This document shows, piece by piece, positions 55,537-64,000 of a stretch of 64,000 nt of DNA. This DNA comes from Litoribrevibacter albus. GTDB taxonomy: Bacteria > Pseudomonadota > Gammaproteobacteria > Pseudomonadales > Litoribrevibacteraceae. How positions within the stretch are numbered: the stretch's first letter is position 1; each line of letters begins with the position of its first letter. Location of the stretch: assembly GCF_030159995.1 (NCBI RefSeq), contig NZ_BSNM01000015.1:372001-436000 (forward strand), written 5' to 3'. Position numbers and translations under genes: made by a program. Under the pieces are notes generated by a model, which was given only the letters and a program-made list of their open reading frames with translations, did no database searches and was not told the DNA's origin.

Positions 55537-56037
55537 ATGGCCGATGAACAAGATATAGATATGTCCGATCCGCAGCAGTCAGGAAAAAAACGGCTGTTTA
55601 TGGTGATCGGTGTTGTGGCGCTGGTGAGCTTGCTGTCCATTGGTGGTGTTCTTTTCCTTGTATTGGGTGGAGAGGATGAACCAGCTGAGGAGGCGGTACC
55701 GGAGCAAGAGGCTAAGCGACCAGCCTTGTATATGGAGATTCAACCGGCCTTTGTTGTGACCTACAAGGTTGGGATGAGACAACGATATCTGCAGGTGTAT
55801 GTTTCTCTGATGGTTCGTGATCCGGTATTGCTGGAAGCCTTGAAAAACAACAACCCTGCGTTACAAAGTGCGCTGCTCCAGATGTTTGGAGAGCAGGACT
55901 TTAATGAACTGAAAACGCCTGAGGGCAAAGATAAATTAAGATCGCTGGCACTGGAAGTAGTGAATAAGGTGGTAGCGGATAACATAGGTGAAGGAAGCGT
56001 CGAGAAGGTGTTGTTTACCAATATTGTTATGCAGTGA
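55537..56037 (+). CDS. fliL: Flagellar basal body protein FliL
   Basis: A single-pass inner-membrane protein that surrounds the stator. The protein has 166 residues: a cytosolic ~18, a membrane helix (LFMVIGVVALVSLLSIGGVL), an acidic linker, then a periplasmic domain (ALYMEIQPAFVVTYKVGMRQ; RYLQVYVSLMVRD). It starts 194 bases after fliK. Confidence 0.93.
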   Translation: MADEQDIDMSDPQQSGKKRLFMVIGVVALVSLLSIGGVLFLVLGGEDEPAEEAVPEQEAKRPALYMEIQPAFVVTYKVGMRQRYLQVYVSLMVRDPVLLEALKNNNPALQSALLQMFGEQDFNELKTPEGKDKLRSLALEVVNKVVADNIGEGSVEKVLFTNIVMQ

Positions 56038-56108
56038 TGGTAAGACACGTTAGTGCTTTAGATAATTAACGCTCGAGTTTTCTTCTTACAAAATGGCAGG
56101 TACGAGCT

Positions 56109-57080
56109 GTGCAGGACTTACTTTCACAAGACGAAATTGATGCGCTATTACATGGTGTAGACGACGGTGATGTGGATACTGAGAGTGATTCAGGATCTGC
56201 TGAAGGCGTTGCGTCTTATGACATTACGAGCCAGGACAGAATTGTTCGTGGCCGTATGCCGACGCTTGAAATGATTAATGAGCGTTTTGCTCGTTATACG
56301 CGTATCAGTTTATTCAATTTGTTACGTCGAAGTGCCGAGGTGGTATCTGGTGGCGTTCAAATAATGAAGTTTGGTGAGTATGTTCATTCCTTGTATGTAC
56401 CTACCAGTCTTAATTTGGTCAAAGCTCGCCCATTGAAAGGCACCGGCCTTTTTGTTTTGGATGCCAAATTGGTATTCAAGCTAGTAGATAACTTTTTCGG
56501 TGGTGATGGACGTCACGCAAAGATTGAAGGACGTGAATTTACGCCAACAGAAACTCGTATCGTGCAGATGGTGCTTGAACAGCTCTTTATTGATATGAAA
56601 GAAGCTTGGGGTTCGATTCTGGATGTTAACTTCGAGTATCTGAATTCTGAAGTGAACCCAGCGATGGCTAATATCGTAAGTCCGGCTGAGGTGGTTGTAA
56701 TCAGTACCTTCCATATTGAATTGGATGGTGGTGGCGGTGACTTACAGCTTACCTTACCGTACTCAATGATTGAGCCGTTAAGAGAAATTCTGGATGCCGG
56801 TGTTCAGAGTGATATTGACGAAGTTGATGAGCGATGGGAACGAATTTTGCGTGAATATTGCTTGGGACTGAAAGCAGATTTAACTGGTTCTGTGTGCAAG
56901 CGCCAAATGACACTGAGAGAAATTGTCGAGTGGCAAGAAGGTGACATTATTCCGGTAGAAATGCCTGAGTTTATTACCATGCTCGCCAATAATGTGCCGA
57001 CGTTTGAGTGTCAATTGGGCGTGTCAGGGGAGAACCTGGCAGCAAAAGTGATCAAACCAGTGAAGAAAAGACTTAGATAA
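56109..57080 (+). CDS. fliM: Flagellar motor switch protein FliM
   Basis: The C-ring subunit that binds phospho-CheY. The protein has 323 residues from a GTG start. The N-terminus, MQDLLSQDEIDALLHGV, is the standard CheY-docking segment. The CheC-like middle domain has QDRIVRGRMPTLEMINERFA and FGEYVHSLYVPTSLNLVKAR. The C-terminal SpoA domain ends in ENLAAKVIKPVKKRLR. It is followed by fliN 11 bases later. Confidence 0.97.
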   Translation: MQDLLSQDEIDALLHGVDDGDVDTESDSGSAEGVASYDITSQDRIVRGRMPTLEMINERFARYTRISLFNLLRRSAEVVSGGVQIMKFGEYVHSLYVPTSLNLVKARPLKGTGLFVLDAKLVFKLVDNFFGGDGRHAKIEGREFTPTETRIVQMVLEQLFIDMKEAWGSILDVNFEYLNSEVNPAMANIVSPAEVVVISTFHIELDGGGGDLQLTLPYSMIEPLREILDAGVQSDIDEVDERWERILREYCLGLKADLTGSVCKRQMTLREIVEWQEGDIIPVEMPEFITMLANNVPTFECQLGVSGENLAAKVIKPVKKRLR

Positions 57081-57091
57081 GGGGAGTAGCC

Positions 57092-57538
57092 ATGTCAGAA
57101 GAAAATATGCCTGAAGATCAGGAAGAAAGTGTAGATCAGGATCAGCTCTCTGATGAATGGGCTGCAGCGATGGAAGAAGCTGGGGTATCAGAAGAACCTG
57201 AAACATCCGCAGGGCTGGAATTACTAAACAAAAATTCCAATGAGCCCTCTGATGGGGACATTCTTGCAGACACCTCGAATCCTAATCTGGATGTGATTCT
57301 GGATATTCCTGTCACCATCTCGATGGAAGTGGGAAATACAGAAATCTCTATCAGGAACCTGTTGCAACTGAACCAAGGCTCTGTGATTGAATTGGATCGT
57401 CTGGCGGGTGAGCCATTAGATGTGTTGGTGAATGGTCAATTGATTGCTCATGGTGAGGTTGTAATGGTGAACGAAAAATTCGGTATTCGTTTAACTGATG
57501 TGGTAAGCCCAACCGAACGAATCAAGAAGCTTCGTTAA
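57092..57538 (+). CDS. fliN: Flagellar motor switch protein FliN
   Basis: The protein has 148 residues. An acidic N-terminal ~60 residues precede a conserved SpoA domain (ILDIPVTISMEVGNTEISIR, LLQLNQGSVIELDRLAGEPL, VNEKFGIRLTDVVSPTERIK). It forms the lower C-ring with FliM and receives FliH-FliI complexes. That contact is notable given the extended FliH here. Confidence 0.96.
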   Translation: MSEENMPEDQEESVDQDQLSDEWAAAMEEAGVSEEPETSAGLELLNKNSNEPSDGDILADTSNPNLDVILDIPVTISMEVGNTEISIRNLLQLNQGSVIELDRLAGEPLDVLVNGQLIAHGEVVMVNEKFGIRLTDVVSPTERIKKLR

Positions 57539-57826
57539 TCTGAATTAGTTCAGACCAGATCTGACACTTGAGTTGGCTGCACTTTGCTTTAAAGCGGATG
57601 AGGCCATTCAGGTGTCTTGGTCAATACACATAAATGATGACGTCAAGTCTACTGCTTTCATAAACGGCTCTCATAAATTGCTCTCGTATATAAATCAGTG
57701 GCGAGCCTTGCCTCTCTCTAGAGTCTTTATTTTTACCCTGCTAAACTCCATAACAGTCGACATCCAGTAAGTAGTACTGTTAGTGTCGATTGACACTATA
57801 ACAACAGTCAGATTCTAGTCTCAAGG
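57539..57826. other. Gap between fliN and fliO with a hairpin
   Basis: About 290 bases in a region where the genes otherwise nearly touch. AGTGTC-GATT-GACACT (57782-57797) is extended by CTGTT/AACAG pairing with a bulge (57777-57806). A 65-codon frame at 57573 has no ribosome site or recognisable content and is not called. A GG-N9-GC element near 57575 is one base short of sigma-54 spacing. Confidence 0.5.
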
Positions 57827-57832
57827 ATGCCC

Positions 57833-58525
57833 GTGAAACGTTTACTTTCGGTTTTATTCTCTGCGTATATCAGTATTTTTGTGTCGACAGCTTTTGCTGA
57901 GGAAGTAAAAGAAGGGGCAGATGCGCCTTTAAATTCTGATGTGACAGAAATCGCTTCGGAGCAGCCTGTTCGTTCTGAAAATGGAGAGCCTTCTGAAAAT
58001 GGAGAACCTTCTGGAAATGCAGTGTCTTCTGAAAAAGGAGTGTTTTCTGGAAATGCAGTGTCTGCACAAGCGCCTTCCGAGTACGTCCAGCGATTGGTTG
58101 GCGCTCAAAATGATTCTAGCTCGTCGCAATCTCCCACTTCAACAACGCAGCTTGCTATCACTGTTGCGGGCTTGTTTTCCGTAATAGGCATGATTTTTGT
58201 AGTTGCATGGGGAGTCCGACGATTATCTGGCGGTCAATTCGGTGGCAGTAACGCTGTTATCAAAGTATTGGCAACGCAACCCTTGGGAACAAAAGAGCGT
58301 ATTTGCTTGATAGACGTCGGAGGCCAGCAGGTTCTGGTGGGTATTACGGCGCAATCTATGCAAACGCTTATGGTTTTGGATCATCCTATTGATCTAAAGA
58401 GTGCTAAGCAAAGTGCGGCGTGGTCTTCAGCAGAATCTGTAAACAGCGTGTTTGGCGCTAAGTTACAGTCATTGTTGAAGGGGACTCAGCCGAATGAGGT
58501 TAAAAAGTCTAGCGTGGACGATTAG
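57833..58525 (+). CDS. fliO: Flagellar export apparatus protein FliO
   Basis: The protein has ~230 residues. I prefer the GTG at 57833, because AAGGA is spaced five bases from it; the in-frame ATG at 57827 abuts that site. A signal-like N-terminus ([19 protein letters not shown]) is followed by a Ser/Glu/Gly-rich periplasmic linker built from near-repeats ([20 protein letters not shown]). The membrane helix is [19 protein letters not shown], and then comes the conserved cytosolic domain ([31 protein letters not shown]). FliO assists FliP assembly. The linker is longer than usual. It overlaps fliP by 32 bases. Confidence 0.88.
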   Translation: MKRLLSVLFSAYISIFVSTAFAEEVKEGADAPLNSDVTEIASEQPVRSENGEPSENGEPSGNAVSSEKGVFSGNAVSAQAPSEYVQRLVGAQNDSSSSQSPTSTTQLAITVAGLFSVIGMIFVVAWGVRRLSGGQFGGSNAVIKVLATQPLGTKERICLIDVGGQQVLVGITAQSMQTLMVLDHPIDLKSAKQSAAWSSAESVNSVFGAKLQSLLKGTQPNEVKKSSVDD

Positions 58526-59246
58526 TTTTGTTGTCGGTCTTTTGACGGCCTTACCTGCTTGGGCAGAACCTGGAATACCCGCTGTTGCGCTTACTACCAA
58601 TCCTGATGGTAGTCAGGAATACACAGTAACCATCCAAATTTTAGCCATCATGACGATGCTGACCTTGCTGCCAGCGGCCGTCATGATGATGACCTGTTTT
58701 ACCCGAATCATCATAGTCTTTTCTATTACCCGTCAGGCGATGGGGCTGCAACAGTCACCATCCAACCAAATCATGATCGGGCTCGCCTTGTTTCTGACGT
58801 TTTTTATCATGACGCCGGTTTTGGAAAAAATTCATACGACTGCACTGATGCCTTACATCAATGAAGAGGTGACTTCGTTGGAAGCCTTAAAATTGGCTGA
58901 AAAGCCGATTAAGGATTTCATGCTGGGTCAGACGCGGGAAGATGATATTGCATTATTCGTGCGGATTTCTGGCAAGACCGACATTGAAGGGCCCGATGAT
59001 CTGCCGATTTCAATCGTCGTGCCGGCGTTTGTGACCAGTGAACTGAAAACAGCCTTTCAGATTGGCTTCTTAATCTTTATTCCGTTTTTGATTCTCGACA
59101 TGGTGGTGGCATCAGTATTGATGGCGATGGGGATGATGATGTTGTCACCCATCATTATTTCTTTGCCATTTAAAATCATGTTGTTTGTGTTGGTGGATGG
59201 TTGGTCGCTGATTATTGGCACCTTGGCTTCAAGCTTTAACGTTTGA
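58494..59246 (+). CDS. fliP: Flagellar export gate protein FliP
   Basis: The protein has 250 residues. A cleavable signal peptide (ends LTALPAWA) is followed by four membrane helices with the diagnostic [20 protein letters not shown] and the C-terminal [20 protein letters not shown]. It forms the FliP5-FliQ4-FliR1 export gate. GTTATG near the end of the gap leads straight into fliQ 12 bases later. Confidence 0.97.
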   Translation: MRLKSLAWTISFVVGLLTALPAWAEPGIPAVALTTNPDGSQEYTVTIQILAIMTMLTLLPAAVMMMTCFTRIIIVFSITRQAMGLQQSPSNQIMIGLALFLTFFIMTPVLEKIHTTALMPYINEEVTSLEALKLAEKPIKDFMLGQTREDDIALFVRISGKTDIEGPDDLPISIVVPAFVTSELKTAFQIGFLIFIPFLILDMVVASVLMAMGMMMLSPIIISLPFKIMLFVLVDGWSLIIGTLASSFNV

Positions 59247-59258
59247 CGGAGCGCTGTT

Positions 59259-59528
59259 ATGACCCCTGAAGTAGTTATTGATATATTCTCGGATGCCATT
59301 TACCTGGTGATGATTATGGTTGCGATCATTATTACGCCCAGTTTGGTGGTCGGTTTGATTGTGTCGACCTTCCAGGCTGCGACGCAAATTAACGAACAAA
59401 CCCTAACATTCCTACCTAGGTTGATCATTACCTTATTCACTTTGATCGTTGCCGGGCCGTGGTTGATGCGTGAATTAATTGACTATACCCAACGATTAAT
59501 TACCAGTATCCCTTTGGTGATAGGTTAG
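59259..59528 (+). CDS. fliQ: Flagellar export gate protein FliQ
   Basis: The protein has 89 residues and two membrane helices, with the conserved VIDIFSDAIYLVMIMVAIII and LIVSTFQAATQINEQTLTFL. It is part of the export gate, between fliP and fliR with 10-12-base spacers. Confidence 0.97.
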   Translation: MTPEVVIDIFSDAIYLVMIMVAIIITPSLVVGLIVSTFQAATQINEQTLTFLPRLIITLFTLIVAGPWLMRELIDYTQRLITSIPLVIG

Positions 59529-59538
59529 GCTGCTTCGC

Positions 59539-60315
59539 ATGTTAGAAGTGAGTACGCCAGAAATTACAGCCTGGGTTGGGCGTTACATGTGGCCGATGTT
59601 CCGTATTGCCGGTTTTATGTTGGCCGCTCCTTTCTTTGGCGCGAATTTCGTTCCGACTCGTATTCGTCTGTTGCTTGCGTTTGTTATTACCATCGTGGTG
59701 ACGCCTGTTTTGCCGGAAGTTCCCAGAATGGACCCGCTTTCCATGGAACATATGTTGCTGATTATGAATCAGGTGTTAATCGGTGTCTGTCTTGGCTTTG
59801 TTCTGCAATTATTAACACAGCTGTTTGTTATTGCTGGTCAAGTGATCGGTATGAAAATGGGCCTCGGCTTTGCCTTGATGAATGATCCTGCTAACGGCAT
59901 CAGCGTGGCGGTGGTTTCCCAATTTTATTTGATGATGGTGACCTTGCTGTTCATTTCTACAAACGGACACTTAGTGGTGCTGGAAGTGTTAATTGAGAGT
60001 TTTTATACCATTCCTGTGAATGTAAAAGGCTTGACGGCTGAAGACCTTCGTTTGATTCCTTTGTGGGGAAGCTGGATGTTTGCTGGTGCTGTATTGATTG
60101 CATTGCCGGCGGTTGTGGCATTAACCGTCGTGAATTTGGCATTTGGTGTAATGAGTCGTGCGGCGCCACAGATGAACATGTTTGCTTTGGGTTTTCCGTT
60201 TACCTTGGTGTTTGGTTTATTCGTTATGTGGGCAACTCAAATCAATATGCTGGCACTGTATCAGACCTTTGTTTCGGATACCTTGCACTTCATGCGTTTA
60301 ATTATAAAAGCGTAA
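59539..60315 (+). CDS. fliR: Flagellar export gate protein FliR
   Basis: The protein has 258 residues and six probable membrane helices. Landmarks are YMWPMFRIAGFMLAAPFFGA, IAGQVIGMKMGLGFALMNDP and the C-terminal FGLFVMWATQINM. It is the single-copy subunit of the export gate. It is followed by flhB after 99 bases. Confidence 0.96.
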   Translation: MLEVSTPEITAWVGRYMWPMFRIAGFMLAAPFFGANFVPTRIRLLLAFVITIVVTPVLPEVPRMDPLSMEHMLLIMNQVLIGVCLGFVLQLLTQLFVIAGQVIGMKMGLGFALMNDPANGISVAVVSQFYLMMVTLLFISTNGHLVVLEVLIESFYTIPVNVKGLTAEDLRLIPLWGSWMFAGAVLIALPAVVALTVVNLAFGVMSRAAPQMNMFALGFPFTLVFGLFVMWATQINMLALYQTFVSDTLHFMRLIIKA

Positions 60316-60414
60316 TACTTGGGCCTGAGTCCCGATCCTTTTAGAAAGGCATTGGGATTAAGGAGAATTAAATACTGTGTCCTCCATGAGTGGCTTGCCT
60401 TATAAGGTGTAGAG

Positions 60415-61548
60415 ATGGCAGAAGATGACAGCAGTCAGGAAAAGACAGAAGAGGCGACGCCCAGGCGGTTAGAAAAGGCGCGTGAAGAAGGCGATGTTCC
60501 CCGGTCGAGGGAATTAAGTACCTTCGCTGTTTTGATGGCAGGTTCAGTCGGGCTCTGGGTATTCGGTGATCGCATTACTGAATCGGTCATTAATGTGATG
60601 AAAGATAATCTCTCTGTCGAGCGAGCTGCGCTCTACGACACCAATCAAATGGCCATTCATTTAGCCAGTGCAGCCCATGAGGTGGTATGGGCGCTGGTAC
60701 CTTTGATGGGGCTTTTAGCCGTTGCCGCGATCATCGGTCCGCTTGGTTTGGGTGGCTGGAACTTTGCGGGAAAAGCACTCATGCCAAAAGGCAGTCGTAT
60801 CAATCCGATCAGTGGGTTGAAACGAATGTTTTCGATGCGTTCTTTGGTGGAGTTGGTTAAAGGCATTCTCAAGGTTTCTCTTGTTGGTGGTCTGGCGGTT
60901 TTGATCATAGACTGGCTGGAGCCGGAGATCATGTTTCTCCCTATGGAGTCAATGGAATCCGCATTGGCGCATAGTGTCAGTATTATTCTTTGGAGTGCCA
61001 TTGCGCTGTCGGCATCGACGCTGATTATTGCCGTTATTGATGTTCCTTATCAGCTCTACGAGCATGCTAAGAAGTTGAAAATGAGCATGCAGGACATCAA
61101 AGACGAATTTAAAGAAACGGAAGGGAAGCCAGAAGTTAAACGTAAAGTTCGTCAATTGCAGATGGAAATGGCTCAGCGACGTATGATGGGTGATGTACCT
61201 GATGCTGATGTAATCATTACCAACCCGACTCACTACTCCGTTGCATTAAAATACGACCCGGGTCGTGCTTCGGCACCGATTATGTTGGCAAAAGGTGCTG
61301 ATCAGGTTGCATTCAAGATTCGTGAAATTGGTCAGGAATACGACATTCCTATTCTCGAAGCGCCTCCATTGGCTCGTTCGATTTATTACAACACCGAAAT
61401 TGGCGATGAAATTCCCGAAGGGCTTTATATCGCTGTGGCTCAGGTGTTGGCTTATGTCTTTCAGTTGGATCAATACATGGCTGGTCGTGGGCCTAAACCT
61501 CAGAATCCTAAGGATTTCCCAATCCCGGATGATCTGCAACACGAGTAG
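60415..61548 (+). CDS. flhB: Flagellar export switch protein FlhB
   Basis: The protein has 377 residues. The N-terminus EKTEEATPRRLEKAREEGDV is typical. Four membrane helices are followed by the autocleaved cytosolic domain with NPTHYSVALKYD; the cleavage Asn is residue 270. It switches export specificity from hook to filament together with FliK. A strong terminator follows. Confidence 0.97.
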   Translation: MAEDDSSQEKTEEATPRRLEKAREEGDVPRSRELSTFAVLMAGSVGLWVFGDRITESVINVMKDNLSVERAALYDTNQMAIHLASAAHEVVWALVPLMGLLAVAAIIGPLGLGGWNFAGKALMPKGSRINPISGLKRMFSMRSLVELVKGILKVSLVGGLAVLIIDWLEPEIMFLPMESMESALAHSVSIILWSAIALSASTLIIAVIDVPYQLYEHAKKLKMSMQDIKDEFKETEGKPEVKRKVRQLQMEMAQRRMMGDVPDADVIITNPTHYSVALKYDPGRASAPIMLAKGADQVAFKIREIGQEYDIPILEAPPLARSIYYNTEIGDEIPEGLYIAVAQVLAYVFQLDQYMAGRGPKPQNPKDFPIPDDLQHE

Positions 61549-61604
61549 GTTTATCCGCTATGTGCGGGTAAATTGGCCTGCTTGTAAGGCATTCAAAGAT
61601 AGAG

Positions 61605-61631
61605 AAAAGAGGCGATTTAGCCTCTTTTTTT
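61605..61631 (+). terminator. Terminator after flhB
   Basis: AAAAGAGGC (61605-61613) and GCCTCTTTT (61620-61628) pair around GATTTA, followed by more T. It ends the fliK-flhB transcript. Confidence 0.88.
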
Positions 61632-61648
61632 ATGCCTCATATAAAAAT

Positions 61649-61664
61649 GGGAACGCTTTTTGCG
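61649..61664 (+). promoter_or_regulatory. Sigma-54 promoter of flhA
   Basis: GGGAACG-N4-TTGCG has GG and GC exactly ten bases apart and lies ~65 bases before the flhA ATG, directly after the flhB terminator. A separate flhA promoter of this class is known in Pseudomonas. Confidence 0.8.
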
Positions 61665-61729
61665 ATGCTACTGCTAGTCATTAAATTGCGTCAAAAAACT
61701 GTTGCTGACGTATGAGGGAGTAGAGACCT

Positions 61730-63901
61730 ATGAAGTTGCCGTTCCTTGGCACGGTGGATGCGACACCGAAAGATATGCTTTTAACTGCGAGGAGCATATT
61801 CAGTAGTAATATGGGGGTTCCTATCTTATTGCTAACCTTGTTAGCAATGATGACCTTACCAGTGCCCCCGTTTATTCTGGACGTGCTGTTTACCTTTAAT
61901 ATCGCACTCTCTCTTGTGGTGTTGTTGGTTGGGGTCTACGCCCTAAGACCACTTGAATTTGCTGTGTTTCCTACCATTTTGTTGGTAGCGACTTTGTTAA
62001 GACTTGCGCTAAACGTTGCTTCTACCCGTGTGGTGTTACTTGAAGGTCATCAAGGCGGCGATGCGGCTGGTAAAGTGATTGAGGCCTTCGGTGAAGTTGT
62101 AATTGGTGGTAACTACGCTGTTGGTTTGGTGGTGTTCTTAATCCTTATGATCATTAACTTTGTGGTTGTGACTAAGGGTGCGGGTCGTATTTCCGAAGTA
62201 AGTGCACGTTTCACCTTGGATGCTATGCCTGGTAAACAAATGGCCATTGATGCCGATTTGAATGCCGGATTGATTGATCAGGCGGAAGCCAAGCAACGTC
62301 GTGCTGAAGTTTCTCAAGAAGCGGATTTCTACGGTTCAATGGATGGTGCCAGTAAGTTCGTTCGTGGTGATGCCGTTGCCGGTGTTTTGATTCTGATTAT
62401 TAACCTGATTGGTGGGCTTTCGATTGGTATGGGCCAGCATGGTCTAGAGTTTGCCGATGCGGTTGAAAAGTATTCCTTGCTGACCATTGGTGATGGTCTG
62501 GTTGCACAGATTCCGTCGCTGATACTTTCAACAGCAGCTGCGATTATGGTGACTCGTGTCAACAGCGCGGAAGAAATGCGTGATCAGGTAGTGGGTCAGA
62601 TGTTTGACTCTCCAAAAGCCTTGTCCGTATCTGCGGCGTTGTTGATCGTGATGGGCTTGGTGCCTGGTATGCCGCACGTTGCATTTTTGAGCCTGGGCTT
62701 CCTTGCCGCTGGTATTGCCGGGTGGCTTTACTATCGTAAGCGTCAAAAAGAAGAGGGCAGTCCTGATCAAATAGCCAAAGCCGGAGAGCTATTGGATAAG
62801 GATTCTCCACAAGGTCGTGCTGAAACGCAGGCCGAAGAGATTAAAGAGCTTTCCTGGGATGACGTAACGCCGGTTGACCCGGTCGGCCTGGAAGTGGGTT
62901 ATCGCTTGATTCCTATGGTGGATAAGAATCAAGGCGGCATGCTGTTGAACCGTATTAAAGGGGTTCGTAAAAAACTGTCTCAGGAAGTGGGCTTTTTGAT
63001 GCCTTCGGTTCATATTCGTGACAACCTGGATCTTCTACCAAATGTGTACCGAATCTCTTTGATGGGCGTCACTGTGGGTGAGGCAGAAATTCACCCTGAT
63101 CGTGATTTGGCTATTAACCCTGGGCAAGTGTTTGGTGAAATCGATGGTATCTCCACCAAAGATCCTGCGTTTGGATTGGATGCTTTCTGGATTGATCCGA
63201 ACCTAAAAGATAAAGCTCAAACGTTGGGTTATACCGTTGTTGATGCCAGTACTGTTGTGGCGACGCACTTGAACCAATTACTGTTCAAACATGCGGATGA
63301 GTTGATTGGTCATGAAGAAGTTCAGCAGTTAATGGATCTCCTTGGTAAGAAGTCGCCTAAGTTGGCAGAGGAATTGGTGCCAAACACCTTGACCCTGAGT
63401 GCGCTATTAAAGGTATTGCAGAATCTGTTGGCAGAGCAGGTGCCGATTAGGGATATGAGAACCATTGCAGAAGCAATCATCGAGGCGGCTGCACGTAGTA
63501 AAGATCCGTCCCATCTCACTGAGTCTGTACGGTTAGCACTATCCCGAATGATTATTCAAAACATCATCGGAGGGGACGAAGAATTGCCGGTGATCACCTT
63601 GGAGCCAGGGCTGGAAAACATTTTGTTACAGTCGGTACAACAAGCGAAACAAGCCGGGGCGATGGGAGATGATAGCATTGTCCTTGAACCTTCCTTGGCT
63701 GAAAGGTTGCAATCTTCGGTGACGGAGGCGGCTCAGCGTCAAGAATTGGCAGGGAAATCCGCAGTACTGCTAGTGTCTCCAGCGATTCGTTCAGCGGTTG
63801 CCAAATTTGTGAAAAATGCATCTGAAACCCTGTCTGTACTTTCCTACAACGAAGTACCTGACAATAAGAAAATTACGATTGTTGCAGCAGTTGGAAGTTA
63901 G
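61730..63901 (+). CDS. flhA: Flagellar export gate protein FlhA
   Basis: The protein has 723 residues. About eight N-terminal membrane helices carry the FHIPEP-family signature (VVLLVGVYALRPLEFAVFPT, RLALNVASTRVVLLEGHQGG, RFTLDAMPGKQMAIDADLNA). The large cytosolic domain (~350-723) forms the nonameric docking ring for export substrates. The start is supported by GGGAG upstream. It is slightly longer than the ~700 typical of the family, mainly in the linker near 340-380. Its expected neighbours flhF, fleN and fliA would lie beyond the window. Confidence 0.97.
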   Translation: MKLPFLGTVDATPKDMLLTARSIFSSNMGVPILLLTLLAMMTLPVPPFILDVLFTFNIALSLVVLLVGVYALRPLEFAVFPTILLVATLLRLALNVASTRVVLLEGHQGGDAAGKVIEAFGEVVIGGNYAVGLVVFLILMIINFVVVTKGAGRISEVSARFTLDAMPGKQMAIDADLNAGLIDQAEAKQRRAEVSQEADFYGSMDGASKFVRGDAVAGVLILIINLIGGLSIGMGQHGLEFADAVEKYSLLTIGDGLVAQIPSLILSTAAAIMVTRVNSAEEMRDQVVGQMFDSPKALSVSAALLIVMGLVPGMPHVAFLSLGFLAAGIAGWLYYRKRQKEEGSPDQIAKAGELLDKDSPQGRAETQAEEIKELSWDDVTPVDPVGLEVGYRLIPMVDKNQGGMLLNRIKGVRKKLSQEVGFLMPSVHIRDNLDLLPNVYRISLMGVTVGEAEIHPDRDLAINPGQVFGEIDGISTKDPAFGLDAFWIDPNLKDKAQTLGYTVVDASTVVATHLNQLLFKHADELIGHEEVQQLMDLLGKKSPKLAEELVPNTLTLSALLKVLQNLLAEQVPIRDMRTIAEAIIEAAARSKDPSHLTESVRLALSRMIIQNIIGGDEELPVITLEPGLENILLQSVQQAKQAGAMGDDSIVLEPSLAERLQSSVTEAAQRQELAGKSAVLLVSPAIRSAVAKFVKNASETLSVLSYNEVPDNKKITIVAAVGS

Positions 63902-64000
63902 TGTCTCGATATGAAAAGAGTTAACTGGCATTAATTTCGCATTTGTACTTAAAACAAATAGTTAAGCGTCAAATAAATTGCTTAAACAGTTCAGCCAAGA
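63902..64000. other. Sequence after flhA to window end
   Basis: About 100 AT-rich bases with no start codon plus ribosome site and no hairpin that I can support. The next gene lies outside the window. Confidence 0.5.

Noticed and set aside
57573-57590. GGCTGCACTTTGC as a sigma-54 promoter for fliO
   Set aside because: The spacing between GG and GC is nine, not ten, bases; sigma-54 promoters rarely tolerate this.
57573-57770. 65-codon open frame between fliN and fliO
   Set aside because: No ribosome site, non-ATG start, no recognisable content, and it lies in an otherwise AT-rich gap; judged chance.

Overview
The window looks like chromosomal DNA of a Gram-negative, polar-flagellated gammaproteobacterium, probably marine and of the Oceanospirillales/Pseudomonadales type. 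This rests on the Pseudomonas/Vibrio-style flagellar regulators (a FleS/FleR pair and sigma-54 promoters), the Che2-like chemotaxis gene order, an HsbA-HsbR-HptB-like triad, and on fadH, hspQ, yeaC, DUF1853 and DUF2797 genes typical of gammaproteobacteria. No species is claimed. No phage, insertion sequence, CRISPR array or rRNA gene was recognised.

Positions 1-31000 are housekeeping and metabolic genes: a truncated membrane-anchored AraC-type regulator; a periplasmic solute-binding protein; a two-subunit molybdenum hydroxylase with its XdhC-type maturation factor; a large protein whose C-terminal half resembles cyanobacterial acyl-ACP reductase; hspQ; a FAN1-like VRR-NUC nuclease fused to a DEDDh exonuclease; a tandem tRNA Val-Asp-Val-Asp array; a 27-residue acidic peptide gene; fadH; an unknown coiled-coil protein; a PLP deaminase-family enzyme overlapping DUF1853 tail to tail; NAD kinase, a metallophosphatase, a rhomboid protease, yeaC, DUF2797 and pepN; and a DUF1329/YCF48/MMPL envelope transport operon.

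Positions 31000-64000 are one long flagellar and chemotaxis region, all on the plus strand: fleS-fleR, fliE-fliF-fliG, fliH-fliI-fliJ, a chemotaxis block (STAS, cheY, cheA, cheW, a soluble triple-PAS receptor, cheR, cheD, cheB), an HsbA/HsbR/HptB-like partner-switching block, then fliK-fliL-fliM-fliN-fliO-fliP-fliQ-fliR-flhB and flhA. Sigma-54 type -24/-12 elements precede fleS, fliE, fliK and flhA. A near-consensus sigma-28 promoter starts one base after the fliJ stop codon, so the signalling block appears to be an insulated late-class unit inserted into the structural operon. Terminator-like hairpins lie after fleR, between fliG and fliH, between the receptor gene and cheR, and after flhB.

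The most unusual item is fliH. Its canonical ~245-residue export-regulator domain carries a ~530-residue disordered tail that is first acidic, then Gln/Ala-rich, then Pro/Gln/Met/Gly-rich. Others worth attention are the acyl-ACP-reductase-like fusion with its conserved cysteine, the VRR-NUC/exonuclease fusion, the receptor ending in a CheR-docking-like EWDEF, and the chemotaxis plus partner-switch insertion. All calls come from reading the sequence; no database search was run.
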